This document shows, in pieces, positions 34,507-43,808 of a DNA stretch of 64,000 nt. This DNA is from FEN-1279 sp964501535 (GTDB lineage: Bacteria > Bacteroidota > Ignavibacteria > Tepidaquicellales > Tepidaquicellaceae). The number at the start of each line of letters is the position of its first letter. The first letter of the stretch is position 1. The stretch lies in the NCBI GenBank assembly GCA_964501535.1, contig CAZCSV010000001.1:310001-374000 (forward strand), given 5' to 3'. The position numbers and the translations under genes are program-made. Below the pieces are notes generated by a model. The model saw nothing but the letters and a program-made list of their open reading frames with translations, had not been told where the DNA came from and did no database searches.

Positions 34507-37488
34507 ATGAAAAAACTTTATATCTTTATATCTCTTTTCCTGTTAATGAATAATCTAAGCTATACACAATCGCTTGTGGGGGCTTATGATTTCCCTTATA
34601 ATAATATTTATAACTACTTTTGGGGCGTGACTGCTAAAAATGATACTCTTTGGATTGGAACAGATTATGACAATTCATCTGCTTATCCTTTCTCGAAATT
34701 GTATAAAATTTCAAAAACAGCATTATTCCTTGACAGCTTGACAACCCCTCTTAAATTCAATCACGGCTTGGCTTGGGATGGTTCGGGATTCTGGATTGCT
34801 CAGGATTATTCTTCTTCAGGTGCTAAAATTTATAAAATTAATATGGCCGGTCTTAAAATCGACAGCATAATTACTGGCTCTTATGCCGGAGGAATTGGCG
34901 GAATTACACTCGACGGCAGTAACTTGTGGTTTGCTGTCTATTATCCCGATTATGCTTCTTACCCGTTTGCATTTGCTTATAAAGTAAACCTTACTACAAA
35001 ATCGCTGGTTGATACAATCCCGCTTAGAGGAAAACAGGTTCAGGGCATTGCCGTAAGAGGGGATACGATTTTTTATGTCGCTGACAATTTTCAGGGAGAC
35101 CCTGAAAGAATATATGCTTTCAGAAAGTCGGTCGGTGATACGATATTCTCTTTCCCTGCTCCCGACCCCGATGGTGACTGTGACCCGAGAGGCCTGCACT
35201 GGGATGGTCAGTATCTGTGGCTCGTTGCTTATAGAGTAGGAAATAATTCCGGTGCTTATAGAACACTCTATAAATATGCAATAAACGGCCAGGGAACTCC
35301 GGTTATTAACGCATCACCAAGTGTAGTTGATTTTGGCGATACTCCAATCGGCTCGACTGCAAATCAAAATCTTACAGTTAGTAATAATGGTTCTGCGAAA
35401 TTGATTATATCAGGCAAAACGATTACAAATCCGAGATTCGGCATCTCACCTTCGAATGTTCCCGATACGATTAATCCCGGTCAGTTCAAAAATTATACTG
35501 TGTCCTTTTCTCCGCTTGCGTATGATACTGTCTCAGGATTCCTGAATATCGCCAGTAATGATATGACTTCTCCTGTTAAGACTATTTTACTGAAAGGGAA
35601 GGGAGTCTATTCAGGCGCCAATATCCTGCTCTCCGATTCGGTCTATAACTATGGTGCAAGAAGAAATGGCTCACTCTGCGGTTGGTCATTTGTAATTATG
35701 AACTCCGGGACTTCTGCTTTGACAATTACCGGTATTTCGTTTAATAATTCTGCCTATAGATTGGATACCGTCGGTTTGTCTTTCCCGATTAATATTAATG
35801 TACAAAGCTTTAAAAAGCTTAGAATTTGGTTCCACCCGACAGGTAGCAGTAGCTATCCGGGAATTGCTACGATTACATCTAATGCTGTGAATGCCCCTTC
35901 TAAAAATATAACACTTTCCGGAAGTACCAAAACTAATCCTACTACTCTCGGCGAAATTTACTGGCAGGGTAATATTCTCGATAATCCGTTTACATCTTAT
36001 GATGATTATCAACCGGTTAGTATTAAACAGATTAATGATGTTAACGGCGATGGCGTTAATGATGTTGTCGTAGCATCGGGAAATTATCTTACTACCTGCT
36101 ATAACGGCAATTCTTCCGTTACAGGCGATAGTTTATGGTCATTTAATACCGGTTATAATAATAATAATACCGGCTCCGTAACTTGGGAAGATGCTCTCCA
36201 GATTAGAACGGATGTTGACGGCGATGGTATTCAGGATGTCGTTATCGGTTGCGCTGGTGGTAATGAAATGGTCTATACAATTTCGGGTAGAACGGGAAGA
36301 CAAATCTGGGCGTGGGGAGATTCCGTTTCTTATTCCGATGGTGATATCGAAGCCGTTAGAGTAGATAAGGACTATAACGGGGACGGCGTCAATGACGTTC
36401 TGGTATCTGCTAGCGGCACCGGAACTGGTTCCGGAGGTAGGCACGCTTTGGTATGCCTTAATGGTATTACAGGTGCTCAGATATTTTTTGTAACACAAAG
36501 CGCGGACTTTACGGGTGACGTGGTTGCTACAAGTTTCGGCGGTGCAATCGGTCTTAGTACACCTTATTCTGTTAATGGTTTCGATAATCTCGGCAATCAG
36601 ACCTGGACTTATCCTACCGATAGTAAACTCTGGAGCATTAGAGAAATTCCCTCGATTGGTACCGATACTGTAAAAGAAGTCTTGGGAAATTATGGATTTT
36701 CAGGAAAAATTTTCTGCCTGGCTGAAAATAATGGCAATGTGAACTGGACTAAACAGGTCGGTACAAGCAATAATAGTAAAGTATTGTTGCTTGATGACCT
36801 CGATTCGAATGGCTTTATCGATTTTACCTTGTATGGTCCGCAAACCGCTATGAGAATCGATACAAAAACAAGTAATGTCTTATGGCAAAATCCTCTGCTG
36901 GCTTCATATCTAAGGGGTATTGACTATTTAAGCGATGTAAATGGTGATGGAATCCGCGATATAGTCGTTTCAACCCAGCAGCCCGGTCGTGTTTTAATCC
37001 TTGATGGCGCCAACGGAAATGTTAGATTTACTTATGAATGGGGTACTTCCTTAAATCAAAGAGGCGATAGATGTGCTGTATTGAATAGTATTGATGGAAA
37101 TTCGACTACGGAATTTATTGGTGGATGCAGAGACGGTAGGATTATATGCTTCTCCGGCGGAACAAACGTCCCGATTGGAATTCGAAATATCAGCGGCATA
37201 ATACCTGAAAAATTTAATCTCGAACAGAATTATCCGAATCCCTTTAACCCGAATACTAAAATAAAATTCGATATCCCGAAAATAAATAATTCGATACAGA
37301 ATATTAATGTTTCACTTAAGGTATATGATATAACAGGTAGAATAATAAAGATGTTAGTTAACGAGAGTTTACAAACTGGTTCGTATGAATATACCTTCGA
37401 TGCCCAAAATTTATCTTCTGGCATCTATTTTTATAAACTGTCTGCAGGCGACTTTTCGGCCGTTAAAAGAATGCTGCTGGTTAAATAA
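34507..37488 (+). CDS. Secreted T9SS cargo with choice-of-anchor D-like and FG-GAP repeats
   Basis: A 993-residue secreted protein. Signal peptide (1-20); N-terminal beta-propeller-like repeats (about 30-260); two choice-of-anchor D-like Ig segments (ASPSVVDFGDTPIGS and IATITSNAVNAPS regions, about 270-470); FG-GAP/VCBS-type repeats with Ca-type loops (DVNGDGVNDVVVASG, DVDGDGIQDVVIG, DYNGDGVNDVLVS, DVNGDGIRDIVVS, about 500-890); and a C-terminal sorting domain from NLEQNYPNPFNPNTKIKFDI to KRMLLVK. Likely a surface-attached structural or adhesive protein; no enzyme motif seen. It is followed 7 bases later by miaA. Confidence 0.85.
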   Translation: MKKLYIFISLFLLMNNLSYTQSLVGAYDFPYNNIYNYFWGVTAKNDTLWIGTDYDNSSAYPFSKLYKISKTALFLDSLTTPLKFNHGLAWDGSGFWIAQDYSSSGAKIYKINMAGLKIDSIITGSYAGGIGGITLDGSNLWFAVYYPDYASYPFAFAYKVNLTTKSLVDTIPLRGKQVQGIAVRGDTIFYVADNFQGDPERIYAFRKSVGDTIFSFPAPDPDGDCDPRGLHWDGQYLWLVAYRVGNNSGAYRTLYKYAINGQGTPVINASPSVVDFGDTPIGSTANQNLTVSNNGSAKLIISGKTITNPRFGISPSNVPDTINPGQFKNYTVSFSPLAYDTVSGFLNIASNDMTSPVKTILLKGKGVYSGANILLSDSVYNYGARRNGSLCGWSFVIMNSGTSALTITGISFNNSAYRLDTVGLSFPININVQSFKKLRIWFHPTGSSSYPGIATITSNAVNAPSKNITLSGSTKTNPTTLGEIYWQGNILDNPFTSYDDYQPVSIKQINDVNGDGVNDVVVASGNYLTTCYNGNSSVTGDSLWSFNTGYNNNNTGSVTWEDALQIRTDVDGDGIQDVVIGCAGGNEMVYTISGRTGRQIWAWGDSVSYSDGDIEAVRVDKDYNGDGVNDVLVSASGTGTGSGGRHALVCLNGITGAQIFFVTQSADFTGDVVATSFGGAIGLSTPYSVNGFDNLGNQTWTYPTDSKLWSIREIPSIGTDTVKEVLGNYGFSGKIFCLAENNGNVNWTKQVGTSNNSKVLLLDDLDSNGFIDFTLYGPQTAMRIDTKTSNVLWQNPLLASYLRGIDYLSDVNGDGIRDIVVSTQQPGRVLILDGANGNVRFTYEWGTSLNQRGDRCAVLNSIDGNSTTEFIGGCRDGRIICFSGGTNVPIGIRNISGIIPEKFNLEQNYPNPFNPNTKIKFDIPKINNSIQNINVSLKVYDITGRIIKMLVNESLQTGSYEYTFDAQNLSSGIYFYKLSAGDFSAVKRMLLVK

Positions 37489-37494
37489 TTCTTT

Positions 37495-38406
37495 ATGAAG
37501 AAGTATATTGCTATAGTCGGTCCTACTGCTTCCGGAAAGACTGCTGTATCGATTGAACTTGCTAAAATTCTTAATGCTGAAATTATCTCTGCTGATTCTC
37601 GGCAGATTTATAAAAATATTCCGATTTCTACCGCAACACCGTCGCTTGAAGAAAGACAGGGGATAAAACATTATTTCCTGAACGAAATCGAACTCGAAAA
37701 GAATTTTAATGCCGGTGAATTCGGGAAACAAGCACGATTAAAAATTGAGGAAATTTTCCGGAAAGGGAAATTTCCTCTTGTCGTTGGTGGCAGCGGACTT
37801 TACCTGAAATCATTGATAGACGGATTTTTCGAAGAGGAAACAGAAAATAAAGAGATAAGAGAAAAACTGTATGCCGAAATGGAAAAGCACGGAAAAGAAT
37901 TTTTATATGAAAAATTAAAGAATGTTGACCAGGAATCAGCCGATAAAATGTCTCCGCATTATTTCAGACGCGTTATCCGTGCCCTCGAAGTGTATTATGT
38001 AACCGGTAAAAAAATGTCTGACTTGCAGAAACAAAACGTGAAAGGTGAATTCGAAGCCGTCCAGTTCGGTTTGATGCTCGATAGGGAACAATTGTATGAA
38101 AGAATTAATAAACGCGTGGATGATATGCTCGAAAAAGGTCTTCTGAATGAAATCGAAACTCTGAAAAAAAAAGGCTTCCATTATTCGATTCAAAATTCTC
38201 TGAATACGGTCGGAATAAAAGAGGTCTTCAAATATTTTGATGGTGAATATGATTTAAATGAAATGAAAAATTATATCAAACAAAATACAAGACGCTACGC
38301 AAAAAGACAAATGACCTGGTTTAGAAAAGATAAAAGAATATTATGGATAAATGGAAATCTTAAAAAAGAACAAATCGTAAATCATATAGTTTTATTGAAT
38401 AAGTAA
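37495..38406 (+). CDS. miaA: tRNA dimethylallyltransferase
   Basis: Transfers a dimethylallyl group to A37 of tRNAs reading UNN codons. The P-loop IVGPTASGKTAVSIELA, the DSRQIYKNIPISTATPS substrate region, the LVVGGSGLYLKSLIDG motif, PHYFRRVIRALEVYYVTG and the C-terminal KQNTRRYAKRQMTWFRKD are all present. 303 residues is standard. The start ATG at 37495 is 7 bases after the cargo gene stop. Confidence 0.96.
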   Translation: MKKYIAIVGPTASGKTAVSIELAKILNAEIISADSRQIYKNIPISTATPSLEERQGIKHYFLNEIELEKNFNAGEFGKQARLKIEEIFRKGKFPLVVGGSGLYLKSLIDGFFEEETENKEIREKLYAEMEKHGKEFLYEKLKNVDQESADKMSPHYFRRVIRALEVYYVTGKKMSDLQKQNVKGEFEAVQFGLMLDREQLYERINKRVDDMLEKGLLNEIETLKKKGFHYSIQNSLNTVGIKEVFKYFDGEYDLNEMKNYIKQNTRRYAKRQMTWFRKDKRILWINGNLKKEQIVNHIVLLNK

Positions 38407-38458
38407 TAAAATTTTAATTTTAATATTTTATCTTTAATATTTTTACTGCTTCATTATC

Positions 38459-39211
38459 TTGGTCAATTTAGACAAACTCTATCAAAAATATAAATATCGG
38501 TATAGTGATGATGACCCTGTCTGGTTTTTACATGATTTTAAATGTGAAAAAGATGTCGAGGTTATGGGCTTGATTGCCTCCTGCTATTCGTATGGAAAGA
38601 TAGAAACCATAAATAGATTTATAAGAGAATTTCTGAAAAGAGTAGATTGTAAACCGTATGATTTTATTAGAAACTTTGATTTAAAACGAAGCGGCAAAAT
38701 ATTCAAAGGTATGAATTATCGGTTCAATAATGATTCTGATTTGTTGAATCTATTCGAAAACATTAAAACGAATCTTTTGAAATTCGGCTCTTTGAAAAAT
38801 CTTTTTTTAAGGAAATATTCTGCCGAAGACGTAAATATTTTAAATGGACTGAGATTTTTTTCCGACTCTATGAGAAATAATTATGTGCGGAATACGAAAA
38901 ACTATGATTACTTAATACCGGATGTTGCAAAAAATTCCGCATGCAAAAGACTAAACCTGTTTCTGCGTTGGATGGTCAGGAAAGATGAAATCGATTTGGG
39001 AATCTGGAGCACAGATGTCGATAAATCAAAACTGTTGATGCCTGTGGATATCCACGTCTTTAGAATCTCGAAAAAAATGAAACTTGTTAAAAGAACTTCT
39101 TGCGATATGAAATTCGCTGTCGAACTTACTGAAAAATTGAAAAGCTTTGACCCCGATGACCCCGTTAAATATGATTTTGCCCTGTGCCATGAAGATATTG
39201 ATAAAATTTAG
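38459..39211 (+). CDS. TIGR02757 (DUF2400) family protein
   Basis: Conserved uncharacterised protein. Family motifs include DPVWFLHDFKCEKDVEVMGLIAS, KGMNYRFNNDSDL, SACKRLNLFLRWMVRKDEIDLGIW and LLMPVDIHVFRISKKMKL, reminiscent of HhH-GPD-like helical DNA glycosylase folds. The start is a TTG at 38459; the upstream frame is closed and there is no ATG before the domain. It lies 52 bases after miaA. The function is not known. Confidence 0.82.
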   Translation: MVNLDKLYQKYKYRYSDDDPVWFLHDFKCEKDVEVMGLIASCYSYGKIETINRFIREFLKRVDCKPYDFIRNFDLKRSGKIFKGMNYRFNNDSDLLNLFENIKTNLLKFGSLKNLFLRKYSAEDVNILNGLRFFSDSMRNNYVRNTKNYDYLIPDVAKNSACKRLNLFLRWMVRKDEIDLGIWSTDVDKSKLLMPVDIHVFRISKKMKLVKRTSCDMKFAVELTEKLKSFDPDDPVKYDFALCHEDIDKI

Positions 39212-39563
39212 ATGGCGTTTAAAAAATGTGTGTATATAGTCTTGCTGAAAATTTTAATATTAATGGCAATTAATAATTTAAATTTATAAAAAAATGTGAA
39301 CGACCTCGTAGAGGTCGAATATCAGTAAAACCCGACGAAGTCGGGGGAAAATATACTTCGTTTCTGCAAACCCGTAGGCGTTGAATATTTCTTTTATTTA
39401 CCGTAATATTTATACACATTTAAAAAATATAAATCCCTCCTAATTAAATTGTTATTAATATCATTTATCTTTAATTTGTAAATTAAAAATTCTTTTTAAA
39501 TAAAAGGAAAATAAATACCAATGTAAAATTTAAATTGATATTTTATCTATAAGGAGTTTTAAC
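39212..39563. other. AT-rich intergenic region with palindromic repeats upstream of mgtE
   Basis: Non-coding 352 bases between the TIGR02757 gene and mgtE. Two palindromes are at 39301-39317 and 39331-39345, then AT-rich sequence and the mgtE ribosome binding site (AAGGAG at 39551-39556). I looked for an M-box magnesium riboswitch core and did not see one. Confidence 0.6.
39301..39345. repeat. Palindromic REP-like pair
   Basis: CGACCTC-GTA-GAGGTCG at 39301-39317 and CCCGAC-GAA-GTCGGG at 39331-39345 are separated by AATATCAGTAAAA. The same tail (AATATCAGTAA) follows the palindromes of the cluster at 43281-43575, so these are dispersed copies of one family. Confidence 0.8.
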
Positions 39564-40943
39564 ATGTTTGGAAAATTAATCCAACCCGAAATAGAGCAAT
39601 TGATTGATTCCAGAAACTGGGCTATGTTGAAGGAAATATTTTCCGATATGCACCCGTCAGAAGTAGCCGATATTATAGCAGACATTCCGGAAAAAGACAG
39701 GGCAATTGTTTTTAGAATACTGCCTAAAGAAAATTCATCTAAAACATTCGAATATCTTGATTTCGATATTCAGGAAGCTTTACTGAAATCCCTCGCACGC
39801 GAGGAGGTTTCGGAAATTCTTAATGAAATGTCTCCCGATGACAGAACTGAACTGCTCGAGGATTTGCCCGGTCCCGTGGTGAAGGAACTTGTTAGACTTC
39901 TATCCCCGGAAGAGAGAAGCGTAGCGGTGAAATTGCTCGGATATCCCGAAGAGAGCGTGGGAAGAATTATGACACCTGATTTCATTTCCGTGAAATCTGA
40001 ATGGAAAATAATGGAAGTATTGGATGTGGTCAGGGAAAGAGGTAAACAGGTCGAATATATCGATACTATTTTTGTTACCGATTCTTTGGGCAAAATCTTG
40101 GATGAAATTACCATAAAGGAAGTCCTTCTTGCAAAACCTGATTCAAAAGTCGAAGATATTATGAACTTTACTTATGTCAGTCTGAATGTAACCGATAACC
40201 AGGAAAAAGCCGTGGAAATCTTTAAGGAATATGACCTGTACGTTATCCCCGTTGTTAATGATGAGAATTATTTGGTCGGAATTGTTACCGCTGACGATGT
40301 CATCGACGTCATCGAAGAAGAAGCAACCGAGGATATCCAGAAATTCGGCGGTATGGAAGCACTTGACGAACCTTATATTACAGTCCCTTTGCTTCAAATG
40401 GTGAGAAAACGCGCAGGATGGCTGATTTTGCTTTTCTTGGGTGAAATGTTAACCGCTACGGCAATGGCCTTTTTTGAAAATGAAATTACTAAAGCGGTTG
40501 TACTCGCTCTCTTCGTCCCTCTGATTATTTCAAGCGGCGGAAATTCAGGCTCGCAGGCCGCTACACTTACTATTCGTGCTATGGCATTGGGCGAAATTAA
40601 ATTGTTAGATTGGTGGCGGGTTATGAAAAGGGAAATTATTTCTGGTCTCTTACTTGGTGTGGTATTGGGTGTCATCGGTTTCTTGAGAATATTAGTCTGG
40701 AATTCTTTCACTGATATCTATGGAGATTATTGGTATTTAATCGGCTTTACTTTGTTTTTTACTCTTACAGGAGTCGTTATGTGGGGAACACTTTCTGGCT
40801 CGATGCTTCCTTTCGTCCTCAGAAAATTTGGTCTGGACCCTGCTACATCTTCGGCACCTTTCGTAGCTACTATGGTCGATGTGACAGGATTAATAATGTA
40901 TTTCACGGTCGCTACTTTGTTGCTCTCTGGAACTTTGCTTTAA
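39564..40943 (+). CDS. mgtE: Magnesium transporter MgtE
   Basis: Mg2+ channel of the inner membrane. An N-terminal Mg-sensing helical domain (LKEIFSDMHPSEVADIIADIP and following superhelix, about 10-125), a tandem CBS pair (about 130-250: IMTPDFISVKSEWKI, VEDIMNFTYVSLNV, YLVGIVTADDVIDVI), and five membrane helices in the C-terminus (with FVPLIISSGGNSGSQAATLTIRAMALGE, SAPFVATMVDVTGLIMYF) are visible. 459 residues, full length. The start ATG has a clear AAGGAG 8 bases upstream. Confidence 0.95.
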   Translation: MFGKLIQPEIEQLIDSRNWAMLKEIFSDMHPSEVADIIADIPEKDRAIVFRILPKENSSKTFEYLDFDIQEALLKSLAREEVSEILNEMSPDDRTELLEDLPGPVVKELVRLLSPEERSVAVKLLGYPEESVGRIMTPDFISVKSEWKIMEVLDVVRERGKQVEYIDTIFVTDSLGKILDEITIKEVLLAKPDSKVEDIMNFTYVSLNVTDNQEKAVEIFKEYDLYVIPVVNDENYLVGIVTADDVIDVIEEEATEDIQKFGGMEALDEPYITVPLLQMVRKRAGWLILLFLGEMLTATAMAFFENEITKAVVLALFVPLIISSGGNSGSQAATLTIRAMALGEIKLLDWWRVMKREIISGLLLGVVLGVIGFLRILVWNSFTDIYGDYWYLIGFTLFFTLTGVVMWGTLSGSMLPFVLRKFGLDPATSSAPFVATMVDVTGLIMYFTVATLLLSGTLL

Positions 40944-41021
40944 TTCTTTAAATACTTACTTGATTCTGATTTATAATATTTTATAAAAAATTTTTAACTG
41001 ATTTAAAATTTATGTAAAAAC

Positions 41022-41057
41022 AAAGAACCCTCATCCGATTCCGAATGAGGGTTCTTT
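41022..41057. terminator. Bidirectional terminator between mgtE and groEL
   Basis: Stem AAAGAACCCTCAT at 41022-41034 pairs perfectly with 41045-41057; the loop is 10 bases. T-runs are on both sides in the respective reading directions (TTTTT at 41054-41059 for the plus strand; AAAAA at 41016-41020 for the minus strand). It ends both converging genes. Confidence 0.88.
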
Positions 41058-41110
41058 TTATATAATAAGGCTCTTAATCGTACATTGAAAAATTGTTCAT
41101 TGTACATTGA

Positions 41111-42748
41111 TTAGTACATTCCGCCCATGTCACCCATTCCGCCCGGAGGCATCATTGGCGCTTTTTCCTTTTCAGGCTTTTCGCATACTGTAGCTTCCGT
41201 CATAATTAACATTGAGGCAACCGATGCAGCGTTTTCGAGAGCTACTCTTGTTACCTTTGTCGGGTCGATGACACCGGCTTTTACTAAATCTTCATAGGTC
41301 TCTGTCGCCGCATTGTATCCGAAACTGCCTTTGCCTTCTTTTACCTTGTTCACTATTACAGAACCTTCTTCGCCTGCATTAATCACAATCTGCCTTATCG
41401 GCTCTTCTATTGCTTTCTTAACGATTTTCACCCCGAGCATTATGTCCTGATTGTCATTTTTTATCTTGTCGAGTTTGGATGCAACTCTTAAAAATGCAAC
41501 TCCGCCTCCCGGAACTATGCCTTCTTCAACTGCGGCTCGCGTCGCATGTAATGCATCTTCTACTCTTGCTTTTTTCTCTTTCATTTCGACTTCTGTAGCG
41601 GCACCGATTTTTAAAACTGCAACTCCGCCGGAAAGCTTTGCCAATCTTTCCTGCAGTTTTTCCTTGTCGTAATCGGATGTTGTCTTGTCTATCTGAGATT
41701 TTATTTCGTTTATTCTCTTCTTGATGTCTTCGGTCTTTCCTGCACCTTCTACTATGGTCGTGTTGTCCTTGTCTATTACTATTCTCTTTGCTGTCCCAAG
41801 ATATGATATCGTAGCATTCTCGAGTTTGTATCCCTTTTCTTCCGCTATTACCGTTCCTGCTGTCAGGATTGCTATGTCTTCCAACATCGCCTTTCTTCTG
41901 TCACCGAATCCCGGTGCTTTCACCGCCGCAACTTTCAGAGTGCCTCTTAATTTATTCACTACCAGTGTTGCTAACGCTTCACCTTCCAAATCTTCTGCAA
42001 TGATAAGCAGGCTTCTTCCCGCCTGTGCAATTTTCTCTAATATCGGAAGTAGGTCTTTCATCGAAGAAATTTTCTTCTCGTTAATCAAAATATACGGGTC
42101 TTCGAGCTCTGTTTCCATCGAATCCGGATTCGTTACGAAATACGGTGATAAATAACCTCTGTCGAATTGCATGCCTTCTACAACGTCTAATGTCGTATCG
42201 GTTCCTTTTGCCTCTTCAACCGTAATCACACCGTCTTTTCCGACCTTGTCCATTGCTTTTGCTATCAGTTCACCGATTGCTTGGTCGTTATTCGCTGATA
42301 TTGCACCTACCTGCGCTATCTCTTTGTTTTCCTTGATAGGGGAGGATAATTCCTTTAATCCTTTTACTAATTCCTCGACTGCTACATCGATTCCTCTTTT
42401 TAAATCCATCGGATTCGCTCCGCCGGTCACGTTTTTTAAACCTTCCCTGTAAAGTGCCTGTGCAAGCACTGTCGCCGTTGTCGTTCCGTCTCCTGCTACA
42501 TCGGATGTCTTTGAAGCAACTTCCTTTACCATCTGTGCACCCATGTTTTCAATCGGGTCCTCGAGCTCGATTTCTTTCGCTACCGTTACTCCGTCTTTTG
42601 TTACTGTCGGTGCTCCGAATTTCTTGTCTATTAAAACGTTTCTGCCTTTCGGCCCTAACGTTACTTTTACCGCATTTGCTAATTTGTCGACACCTTTTAA
42701 TAAAGCCGTTCTTGCTTCAGTGTCGAAATTTATCATTTTTGATGCCAT
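41111..42748 (-). CDS. groEL: Chaperonin GroEL
   Basis: The 60-kDa chaperonin subunit. N-terminal VKVTLGPKGRNVLIDKKFGAPTVTKDGVT, the ATP-site GDGTTTATVLAQA, the apical-hinge region and the C-terminal MPPGGMGDMGGMY tail are all present; 545 residues. A GGAG Shine-Dalgarno lies about 9 bases before the start. It is the second gene of the groESL operon, 30 bases downstream of groES, under CIRCE control. Confidence 0.98.
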   Translation of the reverse strand: MASKMINFDTEARTALLKGVDKLANAVKVTLGPKGRNVLIDKKFGAPTVTKDGVTVAKEIELEDPIENMGAQMVKEVASKTSDVAGDGTTTATVLAQALYREGLKNVTGGANPMDLKRGIDVAVEELVKGLKELSSPIKENKEIAQVGAISANNDQAIGELIAKAMDKVGKDGVITVEEAKGTDTTLDVVEGMQFDRGYLSPYFVTNPDSMETELEDPYILINEKKISSMKDLLPILEKIAQAGRSLLIIAEDLEGEALATLVVNKLRGTLKVAAVKAPGFGDRRKAMLEDIAILTAGTVIAEEKGYKLENATISYLGTAKRIVIDKDNTTIVEGAGKTEDIKKRINEIKSQIDKTTSDYDKEKLQERLAKLSGGVAVLKIGAATEVEMKEKKARVEDALHATRAAVEEGIVPGGGVAFLRVASKLDKIKNDNQDIMLGVKIVKKAIEEPIRQIVINAGEEGSVIVNKVKEGKGSFGYNAATETYEDLVKAGVIDPTKVTRVALENAASVASMLIMTEATVCEKPEKEKAPMMPPGGMGDMGGMY

Positions 42749-42778
42749 ATTATTTTATCTCCTTATTTAATTTTAAAA

Positions 42779-43063
42779 TTATATTATTGCATATACATCG
42801 GATTCCCTCATAATCAGATATTCGACACCGTCTATCGTTACCTCTGTACCTGAGTATTTTCCGTATAATACTTTGTCTCCTGCTTTCACTTCTAATTTTA
42901 CAAAATTACCTGCATCGGTAACTCTGCCCTGTCCTACTGCTACTACTTCTCCCTGCATAGGCTTTTCCTTCGCAGTATCGGGAATTATTATACCCGAAGC
43001 AGTCTTTTCTTCAGCCGGTGATGGCTTTACGAGAATTCTGTCAGCTAATGGTTTGATTTTCAT
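42779..43063 (-). CDS. groES: Co-chaperonin GroES
   Basis: The 10-kDa lid of GroEL. It starts MKIKPLADRILVKPSPAEEKTASGI (only the first 20 residues are needed to recognise it), carries the mobile loop before IIPDTAKEK, and ends with KYSGTEVTIDGVEYLIMRESDVYAII-type motifs. 94 residues. An AGAGGT ribosome binding site is about 7 bases before the ATG. First gene of the operon, with CIRCE between it and the promoter. Confidence 0.97.
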   Translation of the reverse strand: MKIKPLADRILVKPSPAEEKTASGIIIPDTAKEKPMQGEVVAVGQGRVTDAGNFVKLEVKAGDKVLYGKYSGTEVTIDGVEYLIMRESDVYAII

Positions 43064-43113
43064 ATTTTACCTCTTTTTTTAATTATTGTTAAATAGTTAT
43101 TTGTTTAAATTTA

Positions 43114-43140
43114 TTAGCACTCTTTTTAATTAAGTGCTAA
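43114..43140. promoter_or_regulatory. CIRCE operator (HrcA site)
   Basis: TTAGCACTC at 43114-43122, nine spacer bases, and AAGTGCTAA at 43132-43140 match the CIRCE consensus TTAGCACTC-N9-GAGTGCTAA with one change (A for G in the right arm). It lies upstream of groES and overlaps the -10 box of the promoter at 43139-43167, so HrcA binding would block initiation. No hrcA is in the window. Confidence 0.93.
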
Positions 43141-43167
43141 AATAATGAAGATGAATCGTTTTGTCAA
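43139..43167 (-). promoter_or_regulatory. Sigma-70 promoter of groESL
   Basis: On the minus strand the -35 box TTGACA (43162-43167) is followed by exactly 17 bases and the -10 box TATTTT (43139-43144). It is the textbook housekeeping type, not the Bacteroidetes-type TTTG/TAnnTTTG. The -10 box overlaps the CIRCE right arm. Confidence 0.88.
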
Positions 43168-43808
43168 GATATTTTTAATTTCCCATATTTTTTAATAGTG
43201 AATCCCTCGAAAAATAATTACATTCCTTTGCTTTTTTTTTATTCTAATTGTAGCGTTCAAAAAATTGTGTAAATATTATAGCACTCCGTTAGGAGTGCAA
43301 TGTAAGTAATATGAATATAATTCGTGCAGTGTGTAAATAATAAAACACTCCATTAGGAGTGCAATATCAGTAACACATGTCTTCCACACTACCTGACTCT
43401 GTTAGGTCGAAGACTCGTCGTTGAGATAGTCAAATATCAGTAACACCTTCTTTCCACGCTACCTGACTCCGTTAGGAGTCAAATATCAGTAACACATGTC
43501 TTCCACACTACCTGACTCCGTTAGGAGTCAAATATCAGTAACACAAATTAACAAAAAACTGACTCCGGAGGAGTCGAATATAGTTTTTTTCTTGATAATT
43601 CATTTTATAAATATTAACAAATTTTCTGAACAGTTAAGTTTACACACTTTTTTAAACGCTATCTATTCTAATCTGCAAAAAACGCAATGTTTTATTTTAT
43701 TTTAATTATAACTATATTATATATAATGTTACTGTTCAATTTACTCTCGTCCTTTTCTTTAAAGTTATATCGATTTAAATATTTTTTTTAAACTTAATTA
43801 TTTTTTTT
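43168..43808. other. Intergenic region with palindromic repeat cluster
   Basis: 640 bases between the groESL promoter and a T9SS cargo gene. It contains the repeat cluster 43281-43575 and, after it, AT-rich sequence with no gene, RNA or promoter that I can support. Confidence 0.7.
43281..43575. repeat. Cluster of six palindromic repeats with conserved tail
   Basis: Units at 43281-43298, 43345-43361, 43395-43431, 43465-43480, 43514-43529 and 43561-43575. Most have arms such as GACTCC-GTTA-GGAGTC or GCACTCC-GTTA-GGAGTGC, followed by AAATATCAGTAACA or a variant. Units 2, 3, 4 and 5 also share the tail ACATGTCTTCCACACTACCT and repeat at 49-50 bases (70 where unit 3 has a longer core). The third unit has an enlarged, imperfect core. 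It is reminiscent of REP/RAYT-type elements; no RAYT gene is in the window. Confidence 0.85.

Noticed and set aside
39346..39563. M-box magnesium riboswitch upstream of mgtE
   Set aside because: The sequence is AT-rich without the conserved M-box blocks; only palindromic repeats and a ribosome binding site are visible.
41070..41118. GTACATTGA direct repeats near the groEL stop
   Set aside because: Three short 7-9 base repeats overlapping a stop and a terminator flank; too short to support a function.
43345..43575. Regularly spaced repeats taken as a CRISPR array
   Set aside because: The repeats are palindromes with a shared tail and about 49-base period, spacers are not unique (units 2-5 share them), and there are no cas genes.
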